Positions 17,249 through 25,843 of a stretch of 64,000 bases of DNA are shown here, piece by piece (within the stretch, counting starts at the first letter, position 1; the number at the start of each line of letters is the position of its first letter). Origin of the DNA: Oerskovia turbata (GTDB taxonomy: Bacteria > Actinomycetota > Actinomycetes > Actinomycetales > Cellulomonadaceae); contig NZ_JOFV01000008.1 of NCBI RefSeq assembly GCF_000718325.1, positions 223,155-287,154 on the forward strand, written 5' to 3'. A program made the translations under genes and the position numbers. Under the pieces are notes generated by a model, which was not told the DNA's origin, ran no database searches, and was given only the letters and a program-made list of their open reading frames with translations.

Positions 17249-18130
17249 ATGCGACACGAACCTGGGGGCGCACCCGGAGCCCCGAGCAGTCCCGCCGGCG
17301 CGGGCGCTCCCGGCGTCCCGTCCACCACGTACGGCGTGGTGGACCCGGCGGCCGCGCGCCGGGCGTTCGCGCTCGAGCGACTGCCCGCACCGGTCGACCT
17401 CGCGGACCGCGTCGACTGGTTCTGGCTCGTGCGCTGGGACCTGCCGGTCGGGGAGTCGTTCACCCAGACCGTGATCCCGCACCCCTGCGTCAACCTCGTC
17501 GCCGAGCCGAGCGGCTTCGCGGCGCACGGCATCCCCGACGCCCTGTTCGACCGCACCCTCACCGGGGCGGGCGTCGTCGTCGCCGCCAAGCTGCGCCCCG
17601 GCGCGCTCGCCGTCCCGCGCGGGACGTCCGTGCCGGCGTCGGACGTCCTGGGTCCGGGGGCGGACGAGGCGGGGGAGCGCGCCCTCGCGCTCGCCGAGCG
17701 CGGCCAGCACCAGGCCGCGGTCGGTGTCCTCGCGGACCTCCTGCGCGACCGGCTCGCCCCGGACCCCGCGCTGCCCCAGGTCTCCCGCGCGCTCGACGCC
17801 GTGACCTCGGGAGACCTCGGCCCGCACGCCCGCGTCAGCGACCTCGCGCGCGTCGCGGGGACGAGCACCCGCAGCCTGCAACGCCTCCTGGGAGAGCGGC
17901 TCGGCGTCGGGCCCAAGTGGGTCCTGCAACGCCACCGCGTCCACCTCGCCGCCGAGCGCCTGGCGACCGACCCCGGGCAGGACCTCGCGGCGCTCGCGGT
18001 CGACGTCGGGTACTACGACCAGGCGCACCTCGCTGTGGACTTCGTCTCCACGACAGGTCACACGCCGAGCGCGTACGCGCGCCGGTGCGCGGCCTCGCAG
18101 GCCAGGGCGCTGGCGCTCCTGTTGGCCTGA
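17249..18130 (+). CDS. AraC-family transcriptional regulator
   Basis: About 293 residues. A Pro/Gly-rich N-terminus and a DUF6597-like sensor domain (WFWLVRWDLP, HPCVNLVAEP) precede an AraC-type double HTH: RVSDLARVAGTSTRSLQRLLGE and ALAVDVGYYDQAHLAVDF with the GHTPSAYARR ending. The start is uncertain: ATG 17249 follows GGAGGA with almost no spacing, and a GTG eight codons upstream is in frame. It is divergent from the VOC gene, which suggests they form a regulator-target pair; the signal is unknown. Confidence 0.85.
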   Translation: MRHEPGGAPGAPSSPAGAGAPGVPSTTYGVVDPAAARRAFALERLPAPVDLADRVDWFWLVRWDLPVGESFTQTVIPHPCVNLVAEPSGFAAHGIPDALFDRTLTGAGVVVAAKLRPGALAVPRGTSVPASDVLGPGADEAGERALALAERGQHQAAVGVLADLLRDRLAPDPALPQVSRALDAVTSGDLGPHARVSDLARVAGTSTRSLQRLLGERLGVGPKWVLQRHRVHLAAERLATDPGQDLAALAVDVGYYDQAHLAVDFVSTTGHTPSAYARRCAASQARALALLLA

Positions 18131-18184
18131 CGACGAGGGAGGAACGCGAGAGCGAGGCCCGCCCCGAGGGGGCGCGAAGACACC

Positions 18185-18190
18185 TACACT
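18185..18190 (+). promoter_or_regulatory. leaderless -10 element of dnaG
   Basis: TACACT, then six bases, then the GTG start of dnaG at 18197. Same geometry as at dgt and the Nif3-like gene. Confidence 0.6.
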
Positions 18191-18196
18191 CGTCAC

Positions 18197-20137
18197 GTGG
18201 CAGGTCTGATCCGACGCGAGGACGTCGACGCGGTGCGCGAACGCGCGAGGATCGACGAGATCGTGTCCTCGCACGTGACTCTCAAGCCCGCTGGCGTGGG
18301 CTCCCTCAAGGGGTTGTGCCCCTTCCACGACGAGCGCTCGCCGTCCTTCCACGTCCGCCCCCAGGTCGGGCGCTGGCACTGCTTCGGCTGCAACGAGGGC
18401 GGCGACGTCATCTCGTTCGTGCAGAAGATCGACGGCATGACCTTCACGGAGGCCGTCGAGTACCTGGCCGACCGCGTCGGCATCCAGCTCCGGTACGAGG
18501 AGTCGGGCGGCCCGCAGCGCCCGCGCGAGGAGCCCGGCAAGCGCCAGCGGCTCCTGGAGGCGCACCGCGTGGCCTCGCAGTTCTTCTCCGAGCAGCTCTT
18601 CGGACCGGGCGCCGCGGTCGCGCGCGCCTTTCTCGCCGAGCGCAGCTTCGACCGCGCGGACGCCGAGCGCTTCGGCGTCGGCTTCGCCCCGACCGGCTGG
18701 GACGCGCTCCTGCGGCACCTGCGCGGGCGCGGCTTCACCGAGGCGGAGCTCATCGCGTCGGGCCTCATGAGCCAGGGACAGCGCGGCATCTACGACCGCT
18801 TCCGCGGCCGCCTCGTGTGGCCCATCCGCGACGTCACGGGCGAGACCATCGGGTTCGGGGCGCGCAAGCTCTTCGACGAGGACCAGGGCCCCAAGTACCT
18901 CAACACCCCCGAGACCACGCTCTACAAGAAGTCCCAGGTGCTCTACGGGATCGACCTCGCCAAGCGTGAGATCGCCAAGAACAAGCGCGTCGTGGTCGTC
19001 GAGGGGTACACCGACGTCATGGCCGCGCACCTGTCGGGCGTCACGACGGCCGTCGCGACGTGCGGCACGGCGTTCGGCTCGGACCACGCGCGCATCGTGC
19101 GCCGCCTCCTCGGGGACACGACCGCAGGCGGCGGGCTCCAGCTCGCGTCGGGCGCGTCGCTCGGGGGAGAGGTCGTCTTCACGTTCGACGGCGACGCCGC
19201 CGGTCAGAAGGCCGCCGTCCGCGCGTTCGGCGAGGACCAGCGCTTCTACGCCCAGACGTTCGTCGCGGTCGAGCCCAGCGGCATGGACCCGTGCGAGCTG
19301 CGCATGGCGCGCGGCCCCGAGGGCGTGCGGGCGCTCGTGGACGGGCGACAGCCCCTGTTCGAGTTCGTCATCCGCACCACGCTCGCCACGTTCGACCTCG
19401 ACACCGCCGAGGGGCGGGTGGCCGCGCTGCGCGCCGCGGCCCCGGTCGTCGCGGGCATCCGTGACACGGCCCTGCGCCCCGAGTACGCGCGCATGCTCGC
19501 CGGCTGGATCGGCATGGACTCCGAGTCGGTGCGCCGCGCGGTCGCCGCAGCGGGAAAGGCGGGCGTCCCCCAGACGCTCCCGGCGCCAGCCCGCCCCGCG
19601 CCTCCCGGGCCCGACGACGCAGCCCCCGCGGCGCCGTCGGGTCCGGTCTTCTCCCCGCCTGACCCGCGCGACCCCGTGGCCCGTCTTGAGCGGCAGGCGC
19701 TCGTCGTCGCGCTCCAATACCCGCACTTCGTCCCAGCCGAGGAGTTCGACAAGTTCTCCGAGACGGCCTTCGCGACACCCGCCTGGCGGGCCGTGCACGA
19801 CGCGATCCGGGCTGCCGGGGGCATGGCGGGCGCTGCCGCGCACCCTGCCGGGCAGTGGGTCGAGCACGTGATCGAGCAGGCCCCCGAGACCGTGCGGGGC
19901 ATCGTCAACCAGCTCGCGGTCGCGCCGCTGCCCGAGGACCGCGAGAACGTCATCCAGGGATACGTCCAGGGCGTGGTCAAGGCGTTCGTGGACCTGGGCC
20001 TCACGCGGCGCGTCGCGGACGCCAAGAGCCGCCTGCAACGCCTCGACCCGGCCGCCGACCCCGACGCCTACGGTGCGGCGTTCGCCGAGCTGCTGTCGGT
20101 CGAGAAGGAGCGCCGGGAGCTGCGCGAAAGGGTCTGA
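18197..20137 (+). CDS. dnaG: DNA primase
   Basis: Primase of 646 residues that lays RNA primers at the replication fork. The N-terminal CHC2 zinc finger is seen as CPFHDERSPSFHV plus WHCFGCNEGGD. The catalytic core has the EGYTDVMAAH and FDGDAAGQKA Toprim motifs with their metal-binding acids. A Pro/Ala-rich linker (around residues 450-490) leads to the C-terminal DnaB-binding helical domain. GTG 18197 is fixed by the leaderless TACACT promoter six bases upstream and by the family start GLIRREDVDAVRERARID. It follows dgt on the same strand, separated by the VOC/AraC pair. Confidence 0.97.
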   Translation: MAGLIRREDVDAVRERARIDEIVSSHVTLKPAGVGSLKGLCPFHDERSPSFHVRPQVGRWHCFGCNEGGDVISFVQKIDGMTFTEAVEYLADRVGIQLRYEESGGPQRPREEPGKRQRLLEAHRVASQFFSEQLFGPGAAVARAFLAERSFDRADAERFGVGFAPTGWDALLRHLRGRGFTEAELIASGLMSQGQRGIYDRFRGRLVWPIRDVTGETIGFGARKLFDEDQGPKYLNTPETTLYKKSQVLYGIDLAKREIAKNKRVVVVEGYTDVMAAHLSGVTTAVATCGTAFGSDHARIVRRLLGDTTAGGGLQLASGASLGGEVVFTFDGDAAGQKAAVRAFGEDQRFYAQTFVAVEPSGMDPCELRMARGPEGVRALVDGRQPLFEFVIRTTLATFDLDTAEGRVAALRAAAPVVAGIRDTALRPEYARMLAGWIGMDSESVRRAVAAAGKAGVPQTLPAPARPAPPGPDDAAPAAPSGPVFSPPDPRDPVARLERQALVVALQYPHFVPAEEFDKFSETAFATPAWRAVHDAIRAAGGMAGAAAHPAGQWVEHVIEQAPETVRGIVNQLAVAPLPEDRENVIQGYVQGVVKAFVDLGLTRRVADAKSRLQRLDPAADPDAYGAAFAELLSVEKERRELRERV

Positions 20138-20152
20138 GGACCTGAGGTTTGC

Positions 20153-20195
20153 GCCCGCCCGCCGAGGGTGACGTGCCCGCCCGCCGAGGGTGACG
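20153..20195. repeat. two tandem copies of a 21-base GC-rich unit
   Basis: Positions 20153-20173 and 20175-20195 are identical, separated by one base. They lie in the dnaG downstream region (20138-20346), which otherwise holds no gene I can support. Confidence 0.8.
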
Positions 20196-20346
20196 CTGGC
20201 GCGGGTGTGGCCTGGTCGCGCGACGCGAACGCGAGAACGAACCTGTGGACGACCGGCACAGGCGCCAGGCGCGGACCAGGATGGTGTCCGCCGGCCGGCA
20301 CCACGCGGGAGATCCCGCACCGTCAGCTCATCCGAGGAGATCAACC

Positions 20347-20730
20347 ATGTCCCGTGCCGTCGCTGTGCCCGTCGTCGACCGAAGTGCCGCCCTGATCGTC
20401 GCGGGGCTCGCTGGTCTTGTCACCGCGCTGATCCTGTTCTGCGCGTCCCTCGCCGTCGGGCTGGGAGGATCCGACTACGCCTCGTTCTACGGCGCGACCC
20501 CGGGTGACGCGGTCGCGGCCGCCGCGCTCGCCGCCGTCAGTGGGCTCGGAGCCCTGTGCGGGGCGGTGGCCTTCCTGCTGGGCGCTTGCCGCGCCGTCGC
20601 CAACATGGACCGCTACCTCGCGTTCCGCGTCGCGATCTTGCCCCGACGGGTCGAGCCGCCCACTCCTGGAGAGGCAGGTCCTGAGGTGAGCCCGGCGGGT
20701 ATCGAGCGCGCGTCCGGCGCCATGCGATGA
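20347..20730 (+). CDS. small membrane protein of unknown function
   Basis: 127 residues with two clear hydrophobic segments, one near residues 12-37 (ALIVAGLAGLVTALILFCAS) and one near 57-84 (AAALAAVSGLGALCGAVAF), then a hydrophilic C-terminal tail rich in Pro and Glu. I do not recognise the family. ATG 20347 is supported by GAGGAG eight bases upstream; longer readings lack a ribosome-binding site. It stands alone and converges on tRNA-Asn. Confidence 0.65.
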   Translation: MSRAVAVPVVDRSAALIVAGLAGLVTALILFCASLAVGLGGSDYASFYGATPGDAVAAAALAAVSGLGALCGAVAFLLGACRAVANMDRYLAFRVAILPRRVEPPTPGEAGPEVSPAGIERASGAMR

Positions 20731-20795
20731 AGGTCACACCTCTGCAGCAGGGGGGCCGGGCGCCCCAGATCAGTCCGGGCCTGGAGAGATGCAGA

Positions 20796-20831
20796 AGGCC
20801 CCTGGTCTGCGTTTCCGCAGACCAGGGGCCT
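20796..20831 (-). terminator. hairpin terminator of tRNA-Asn
   Basis: A perfect 16-base-pair stem (20796-20811 with 20816-20831) around a TTTC loop, ten bases downstream of the tRNA 3' end as transcribed on the minus strand. It also separates the tRNA from the convergent membrane-protein gene. Confidence 0.7.
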
Positions 20832-20840
20832 CGTGTCCTG

Positions 20841-20913
<73 letters not shown>

Positions 20914-20967
20914 CCGTTCACCCTCCGAAGTGCTCCGGTTGGGCGACCGGAGAAAACTCTATCAGCA

Positions 20968-21474
20968 TCAGAGGGGTAGTCCGGACATCGATCGGACGCG
21001 GTCCTCCGCGGCGTCGATCACAGCCCGCGTCCGGGCATCTTCCAGGTCCACGCCCGCCTCGGCGACGACCTGGGAGAAGAGCGAGCCGTCGCTGTCGCGG
21101 CGTACGGCGACCTTGGCGGTCCGCCCGCCACCGAGGGTCACGACCTCCGCGAGGACCACCGACGACTGCACCCGCTCTCGGACCGTCTGGGCCAGCGCCG
21201 TGCGCTTGACGTCGGCGAGGTGCAGGACCAGGGGAGTGGCGCCGTCGACCCACTCGATCGTGATCGACGCGGTGGCCGGATCGTAGCCCGCCTTGTCCAC
21301 GTCGCACCACGGGCGCGAGGTCGTGGCGCCCCCCGTCGTGGCCAGGACGGTTCGGGTCGCGACCGCCCACGAGCCGTCGACGAGCCGTGCGGAGGCGAGC
21401 ACGGCGTCCTTCGGGGCGAGGCGCAGGGACCTGCGGGCGTCGTCGGGCAGGGATGTGCGGGCGAACAGAGCCAT
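20968..21474 (-). CDS. conserved actinobacterial-style protein of unknown function
   Basis: 168 residues, soluble, with no recognised domain. The first half reads like a short beta-rich PH-like fold (SWAVATRTVLATT; YDPATASITIEWVDG), the second like a regular helix segment (GVDLEDARTRAVIDAAEDRVR). The start ATG 21474 is fixed by TACCGT seven bases upstream on the minus strand (plus positions 21482-21487), a leaderless promoter; GTG 21483 is three codons upstream. It lies between two tRNA genes. Confidence 0.75.
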   Translation of the reverse strand: MALFARTSLPDDARRSLRLAPKDAVLASARLVDGSWAVATRTVLATTGGATTSRPWCDVDKAGYDPATASITIEWVDGATPLVLHLADVKRTALAQTVRERVQSSVVLAEVVTLGGGRTAKVAVRRDSDGSLFSQVVAEAGVDLEDARTRAVIDAAEDRVRSMSGLPL

Positions 21475-21537
21475 GCCAGACACGGTACTGCCCGCACGCC
21501 CGTGCGGCGCCCGCCTGCCGGTACGCTTGTCCGCCGA

Positions 21538-21611
21538 GGGGCAGTAGCTCAGTCGGTCAGAGCATCGGACTCATAATCCGCCGGTCGTGGGTTCAAGCCC
21601 CACCTGCCCTA
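21538..21611 (+). tRNA. tRNA-Met (CAT)
   Basis: A 74-base cloverleaf starting GGGGCAG, with acceptor partner CTGCCCT (first pair G-T), anticodon loop CTCATAA with CAT at 21572-21574, T-arm GGGTTCAAGCCC and discriminator A. CCA is not encoded. Elongator Met is the likely identity; a CAT-anticodon tRNA-Ile2 cannot be fully excluded by eye. Confidence 0.9.
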
Positions 21612-21821
21612 CCTCCGGGAACGACCCGTGCCCCACGCGCTGCGTCGCGGGTCGTTCTCCCGGGGTTGCCGGGTCCGACCAGACGGCTGACACCGAGTGT
21701 GCCGTTCGGGTCGTGCACGGATGGCGGTCGACAGCCCGGACTGCACGTCCGACGAAACGGCCCGTCCAGCGTCCCCGGTCTTGTCGTGCGGGGCGTCGCT
21801 CCTCGGCGTTCCATGGGAAGC

Positions 21822-22172
21822 ATGGTCCTCCAGATCCGCCGCGTCTACGCGGACCCCACGCCCGAGGACGGCTGCCGCGTCCTGGTCGACCGGCTGTGGC
21901 CGCGGGGGTTGAGCAAGGAACGGGCCCAGGTGGACGTGTGGCTCAAGGAGGTCGCGCCGTCGACCGCGCTGCGCACCTGGTTCCACCACGACCACGCGCT
22001 GTTCGACGAGTTCGTCGCGCGCTACCGTGCCGAGCTCGACCAGAACCCCGCGATCGCCGACCTGCGGGCGATCGTCGCCGAGCAGTCGGTCGTGACCCTG
22101 CTGTACGGGGCCAAGGACGAGCAGGACAACCAGGCAGTGGTGCTGCGCGACTACCTGGCGACGACGGGCTGA
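21822..22172 (+). CDS. DUF488 family protein
   Basis: 116 residues. The family signature RVLVDRLWPRGLSKERAQVDVWLKEVAPS is complete in parts (DRLWPRG, WLKEVAPS), followed by WFHHD and the C-terminal LLYGAKDEQDNQAVVLRDYL. Function is unestablished; the fold is small and cytoplasmic. ATG 21822 with a weak GGGA is chosen; ATG 21813 is in frame three codons earlier. The 210 bases between it and tRNA-Met show no other gene. Confidence 0.88.
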   Translation: MVLQIRRVYADPTPEDGCRVLVDRLWPRGLSKERAQVDVWLKEVAPSTALRTWFHHDHALFDEFVARYRAELDQNPAIADLRAIVAEQSVVTLLYGAKDEQDNQAVVLRDYLATTG

Positions 22173-22440
22173 CAGGTGCCGGTCCATGCCGAGCACGAGG
22201 TTCCGTGCGGTCGAGAACGAGGTAGAGAGCGCCTCGGGCGGTAGGGCGACCTCAACCCCGTTCTCGACATCGAGGACCAGACGCCGCGGGCCTTCTCGGC
22301 CGGCTTCAGAGCCTCACCAGCAGCCGACTCGTCTCGAAACGTCCCATACCTCCCGGAGGCCTGGATCGTCCCGTTCGGCGAGCGAGTCGCGCCGGGTCGT
22401 GACACGATGCCACGTCCGCTCGACAAGAAGGAGACGCATC

Positions 22441-23256
22441 GTGCCCACCGGTACCAACCACACCACGTCAGGGACCGCCCAGCGGCTCCAGCAGAGCACG
22501 GGCCTGCGGGTCCTGGCCCGCGCCGGGTACGCCGTGAGCGGTCTGCTGCACATCATGATCGGGATCATCGCGGTGCGGATCGCGACCGGATCGGGCGGCG
22601 GAGAGGCCGACCAGACCGGCGCGCTCCGGGAGATCGCCGAGACGACCGGTGGCGCGTTCGTGCTGTGGTTCGCGGTCGTCGCCTTCGTCGCACTCGGGCT
22701 CTGGCAGATCCTCGAGGCGATCGCGGGGACGAGCGGCGACGCGAAGGAGCGGTCCGCTTTCCGCGCGAAGTCCGCAGGCAAGGCCGTCGTCTACCTGGCG
22801 CTGGGGGCACTGACGTTCCAGGTCGTGAGCGGCTCGGGCAGCGGTGGGCAGCAGGACACGCTCACGGCGTCGCTCCTCGCGAACGGCGCAGGCCGGCTGC
22901 TCGTCGGTGCTGTCGGGGTCGGCATCGTCGTCGCGGGCGTCTACCACGTGGTCAAGGGCTGGAAGAAGCGCTTCCTCCAGGACCTCGAGGGCAACGCCGG
23001 CGGTCAGGTCGGTCACGCCGTCGTCGTCCTCGGGCGGGTCGGGTACATCGCCAAGGGGATCGCGCTCGGTGTGCTCGGAGCGCTCGTGGTGGCCGCCGCG
23101 GTGACGGCCGACCCGGCGAAGGCGAGCGGCCTCGACGCGGCGCTGCGAACCATCGGCGATCAGCCCTTCGGTGCCTTCCTGCTGGCCGCCACAGGCGTCG
23201 GCTTCGCCGCCTACGGCGTGTACTCGTTCGCCCGAGCCCGGTACGCACGGATGTGA
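22441..23256 (+). CDS. DUF1206 membrane protein
   Basis: 271 residues built from three repeats of a two-helix membrane unit, beginning near LARAGYAVSGLLHIMIGIIA, AGKAVVYLALGALTF and LGRVGYIAKGIALGVLG; the recurring ARAGY/GRVGY-type openings mark each repeat. This is the DUF1206 architecture; its function is unknown. The start is GTG 22441 with AAGGAGA six bases upstream. It stands alone, upstream of def. Confidence 0.88.
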   Translation: MPTGTNHTTSGTAQRLQQSTGLRVLARAGYAVSGLLHIMIGIIAVRIATGSGGGEADQTGALREIAETTGGAFVLWFAVVAFVALGLWQILEAIAGTSGDAKERSAFRAKSAGKAVVYLALGALTFQVVSGSGSGGQQDTLTASLLANGAGRLLVGAVGVGIVVAGVYHVVKGWKKRFLQDLEGNAGGQVGHAVVVLGRVGYIAKGIALGVLGALVVAAAVTADPAKASGLDAALRTIGDQPFGAFLLAATGVGFAAYGVYSFARARYARM

Positions 23257-23261
23257 GACGG

Positions 23262-23293
23262 CCATGGGCGCCATGGAAGAATGGCGCCCATGG
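23262..23293 (+). promoter_or_regulatory. hairpin overlapping the def start codon
   Basis: Positions 23262-23272 and 23283-23293 are exact reverse complements (11-base-pair stem, 10-base loop). ATG 23281 begins in the loop and ATG 23290 lies in the right arm. It could end the DUF1206 transcript or hide the def start. Confidence 0.5.
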
Positions 23294-23775
23294 CGATGAG
23301 AGAGATCCGTGTGATCCCGGACCCCGTGCTCCGCACACCGTGCGACGAGATCACCACCATCGACGACCGGGTGCGCTCGCTCGTCGCTGACCTGGTCGAG
23401 ACCGTCGACCACGAGGGCCGGGCCGGCCTGGCCGCCAACCAGATCGGTGTCAACCTGCGCGCCTTCTCGTGGAACATCGAGGACGAGATCGGGTACGTCC
23501 TCAACCCGAAGATCGTCGAGCTCTCGGACGAGATCCAGGACGGTGACGAGGGCTGCCTGTCGGTCCCCGGGCTCTGGTACCCCACGCGTCGCGCCTGGTA
23601 CGCAAGGGTCGTGGGCATGGACCTCGACGGCAACGAGATCACGGTCGAGGGGACCGAGCTCATGGCTCGTTGCCTCCAGCACGAGACGGACCACCTGGAC
23701 GGCATGCTCTACCTCGACCGGCTGGACCGCGCGGTCCGCAAGAAGGCCATGCGGGAGATGCGCGCCCAGCTCTGA
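23290..23775 (+). CDS. def: peptide deformylase
   Basis: 161-residue metalloenzyme that removes the formyl group from nascent N-terminal methionine. All three motifs are present: GLAANQIG (motif 1), EGCLS with the metal-binding Cys (motif 2) and QHETDHLDG with the HExxH metal ligands (motif 3). The start is ambiguous among ATG 23281, 23290 and 23296. ATG 23290 is chosen because AAGAAT lies seven bases upstream, close to the leaderless pattern used by neighbours. A structured region (23785-23855) follows the stop. Confidence 0.95.
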   Translation: MAMREIRVIPDPVLRTPCDEITTIDDRVRSLVADLVETVDHEGRAGLAANQIGVNLRAFSWNIEDEIGYVLNPKIVELSDEIQDGDEGCLSVPGLWYPTRRAWYARVVGMDLDGNEITVEGTELMARCLQHETDHLDGMLYLDRLDRAVRKKAMREMRAQL

Positions 23776-23784
23776 GATGCACGA

Positions 23785-23855
23785 CGACGTTCCCCCTCCC
23801 GACCCGGGGCCTCCCCGGGCCTGCCCCCGGGGCCCCGGCGGCGAGGGGGACGTCG
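23785..23855 (+). terminator. long GC hairpin after def
   Basis: Arms 23785-23798 and 23843-23855 pair with a single bulge around inner GC palindromes. No T-run follows. The rest of the gap to 24085 is lower in GC and probably holds the promoter of the DUF3145 gene; I see no gene in it. Confidence 0.45.
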
Positions 23856-24085
23856 CGTCCACCCGAGCGAGCACGACTGTCGTGCGACGTGACCGCATAG
23901 GGGGAGCAACGCACCGGGGAGCTCTACCGCAGTCGAACGAGAATTGCCATGGGGAGTCCTCCCCTCGCGATTCGGTCGACTCTCAGGCAAGATATGGCTC
24001 GTATACCGCTGGTTGATCAGGCATGATGATCCACCCCTGGTGAGGACGTTGGGGAAGACGAAACCTCGACCTAGGGAGGAACGAC

Positions 24086-24586
24086 ATGACCGGTGCCATC
24101 ACACGCGGTGTTCTTTTCGTGCACTCGGCGCCCCGGGCGCTGAGCCCGCACCTCGAGTGGGCTGCTGGGAACGTCCTGGGCGTGCGTGTCACGCTGGACT
24201 GGACCGAGCAGCCTGCCGCTCGCGACCTCTACCGGGCCGAGCTCGCCTGGCAGGGAGCGCAGGGGACCGGTGCCCGCCTCGCCTCGGCGCTGCGCGGGTG
24301 GTCCCACCTGCGCTACGAGGTCACCGAGGACGCCAGCCACGGGGCCGATGGCGCCCGCTGGTCCCACACTCCCGACCTCGGGATCTTCCACGCGGTGACC
24401 GACGTGCACGGCAACGTCGTGATCCCTGAGGACCGGGTGCGTGCCGCCCTCGAGGTCGCGCACGACAACCGTGCCATGCGTGACGCCCTGCACCTGGCCC
24501 TCGGCAAGGCGTGGGACGACGAGCTCGAGCCCTTCCGCCACGCGGGCGAGGGCTCGAACGTGCGCTGGCTCCACCGCGTGGGCTGA
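24086..24586 (+). CDS. DUF3145 family protein
   Basis: 166 residues, a protein conserved in actinobacteria with unknown function. The opening TRGVLFVHSAPRALSPHLEWA is the family hallmark, with GWSHLRYEVTEDAS in the middle and NRAMRDALHLALGKAWDDEL near the end. It looks soluble and cytoplasmic. The start ATG 24086 has AGGGAGGA six to ten bases upstream. It converges on the HTTM gene across a shared hairpin. Confidence 0.92.
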   Translation: MTGAITRGVLFVHSAPRALSPHLEWAAGNVLGVRVTLDWTEQPAARDLYRAELAWQGAQGTGARLASALRGWSHLRYEVTEDASHGADGARWSHTPDLGIFHAVTDVHGNVVIPEDRVRAALEVAHDNRAMRDALHLALGKAWDDELEPFRHAGEGSNVRWLHRVG

Positions 24587-24639
24587 CCCTGCCTCACCGC
24601 CTTCACCCCCACGGGGGACCCGGCGACCTCACCGTCGCC

Positions 24640-24675
24640 CGATGCCTGCCGGCAACTAGGAACCGGCAGGCATCG
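24640..24675. terminator. bidirectional terminator between DUF3145 and HTTM genes
   Basis: Perfect 13-base-pair stem (24640-24652 with 24663-24675). The right arm codes for the last residues (MPAGS) of the HTTM protein, so the terminator overlaps that gene's stop codon. Confidence 0.65.
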
Positions 24676-25843
24676 TCGTTCGTGGGGGAGTCGCCGACGG
24701 GTGGGACGTCGACGACTCCTCCGCCTCGTCCGTCCCGTCCGAGCCAGGGCCCGTGACGGCACCGACCGGCTGGAGGACGCCGTCACCGCCCGGCGAGGCA
24801 GGAGCCGACGGCGTGGCGGGGCGCCGCCGCACTCGGTCCCACCCGCGCCGCAGCACCGGTGCCAGACGACGTTCCACCGCCTGGTACGTCACGTCCCGGA
24901 TGAAGATGGCGTCGATGGCGATCATCGTCATCGAGAAGTACATGAGACCCATGAGCACACCGATCCCCAGGTGCATGCCCGTGATCGCGACGAGGGCGAG
25001 GATGCGGGTCGAGCGACGAAGCAGCAGGAACGGGAAGAAGAGCTGCACGAACACCGCGCTGTAGCTGAGGATCGCGATCAGCACGCCCGAACGCCCCATG
25101 ACCTCGGTCAGGGCGGGCCAGGTCGAGAACTCGTCGAGCTGGAACACGTAGTAGATCGCGGTGCCGTGCTGCCACATCCCTCCCTGGATCTTGTACATGG
25201 CCGAGGCCACGTAGACCACGAAGATCTGGAACGCGATGAGCACCACGGCTCCGTTGTGCAGCAGAGTGGCGAGCCATGCCCAGGACGCGGACCGCGAGGG
25301 CTTGCCGGCCGCCTCGGCCGCGCGCCGCCGTCGGGCGTCGAGGGACCACCGGCCCGACGTGTCCACGAAGACCATGTACAGCAGCACCATGCGCATGAGC
25401 TGTATGCCGCCGTCACCGATGTACGCGTTGGTGCGGAACAGCGCGATGTACAGCACCAGCAGCACCGGGATGACGATGCGCGAGCGCCAGCCCAGCACCA
25501 GCAGCACCGAGAGCGCGATGAGCGCGAGGTACTGCAGGTCGAACGCCCACGGCGGGGCCGAGCCGTTGAAGAACGTGTCGAGCCACGACGGGAACTCGTC
25601 GACCTCGACGCGACCCTGCGCGAACGAGCGCCCCGCACCCCACGCCAGGCTGCGGTCGCCCCAGTTGGCCACGAGCTGCACGGCGATGACCAGACCGAAG
25701 CCGATGCGCAGCACCGCGACGCCGTAGGACGCTTTGCGGGAGTCGAGCATCCAGGACTCGCCGGCCGCCCAGGTGCTGCGCAGCCACCCGGTCGCGCCCG
25801 CCCACAGACCCGTCATGCCGGCGGCACCGGTGTCGTTGCTCAT
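24656..25843 (-). CDS. HTTM-domain (vitamin K carboxylase-like) membrane protein
   Basis: 395 residues with many hydrophobic segments, laid out like bacterial HTTM proteins related to vitamin K-dependent gamma-carboxylase: ASYGVAVLRIGFGLVIAVQL, the GWRSRIVIPVLLVLYIALFR segment, YIGDGGIQLMRMVLLY, and MGLMYFSMTMIAIDAIFI. The C-terminal 60 residues are Pro/Ser/Thr-rich and probably disordered. ATG 25843 overlaps the stop of the upstream DUF5819 gene (ATGA), so the two products are made together and may act as a pair at the membrane. The substrate is unknown and carboxylase activity should not be assumed. Confidence 0.85.
   Translation of the reverse strand: MSNDTGAAGMTGLWAGATGWLRSTWAAGESWMLDSRKASYGVAVLRIGFGLVIAVQLVANWGDRSLAWGAGRSFAQGRVEVDEFPSWLDTFFNGSAPPWAFDLQYLALIALSVLLVLGWRSRIVIPVLLVLYIALFRTNAYIGDGGIQLMRMVLLYMVFVDTSGRWSLDARRRRAAEAAGKPSRSASWAWLATLLHNGAVVLIAFQIFVVYVASAMYKIQGGMWQHGTAIYYVFQLDEFSTWPALTEVMGRSGVLIAILSYSAVFVQLFFPFLLLRRSTRILALVAITGMHLGIGVLMGLMYFSMTMIAIDAIFIRDVTYQAVERRLAPVLRRGWDRVRRRPATPSAPASPGGDGVLQPVGAVTGPGSDGTDEAEESSTSHPSATPPRTTMPAGS

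Noticed and set aside
24656..25843. Calling the HTTM protein a vitamin K-dependent gamma-carboxylase
   Set aside because: Only the membrane-domain resemblance is visible; no evidence for carboxylase activity or substrate.
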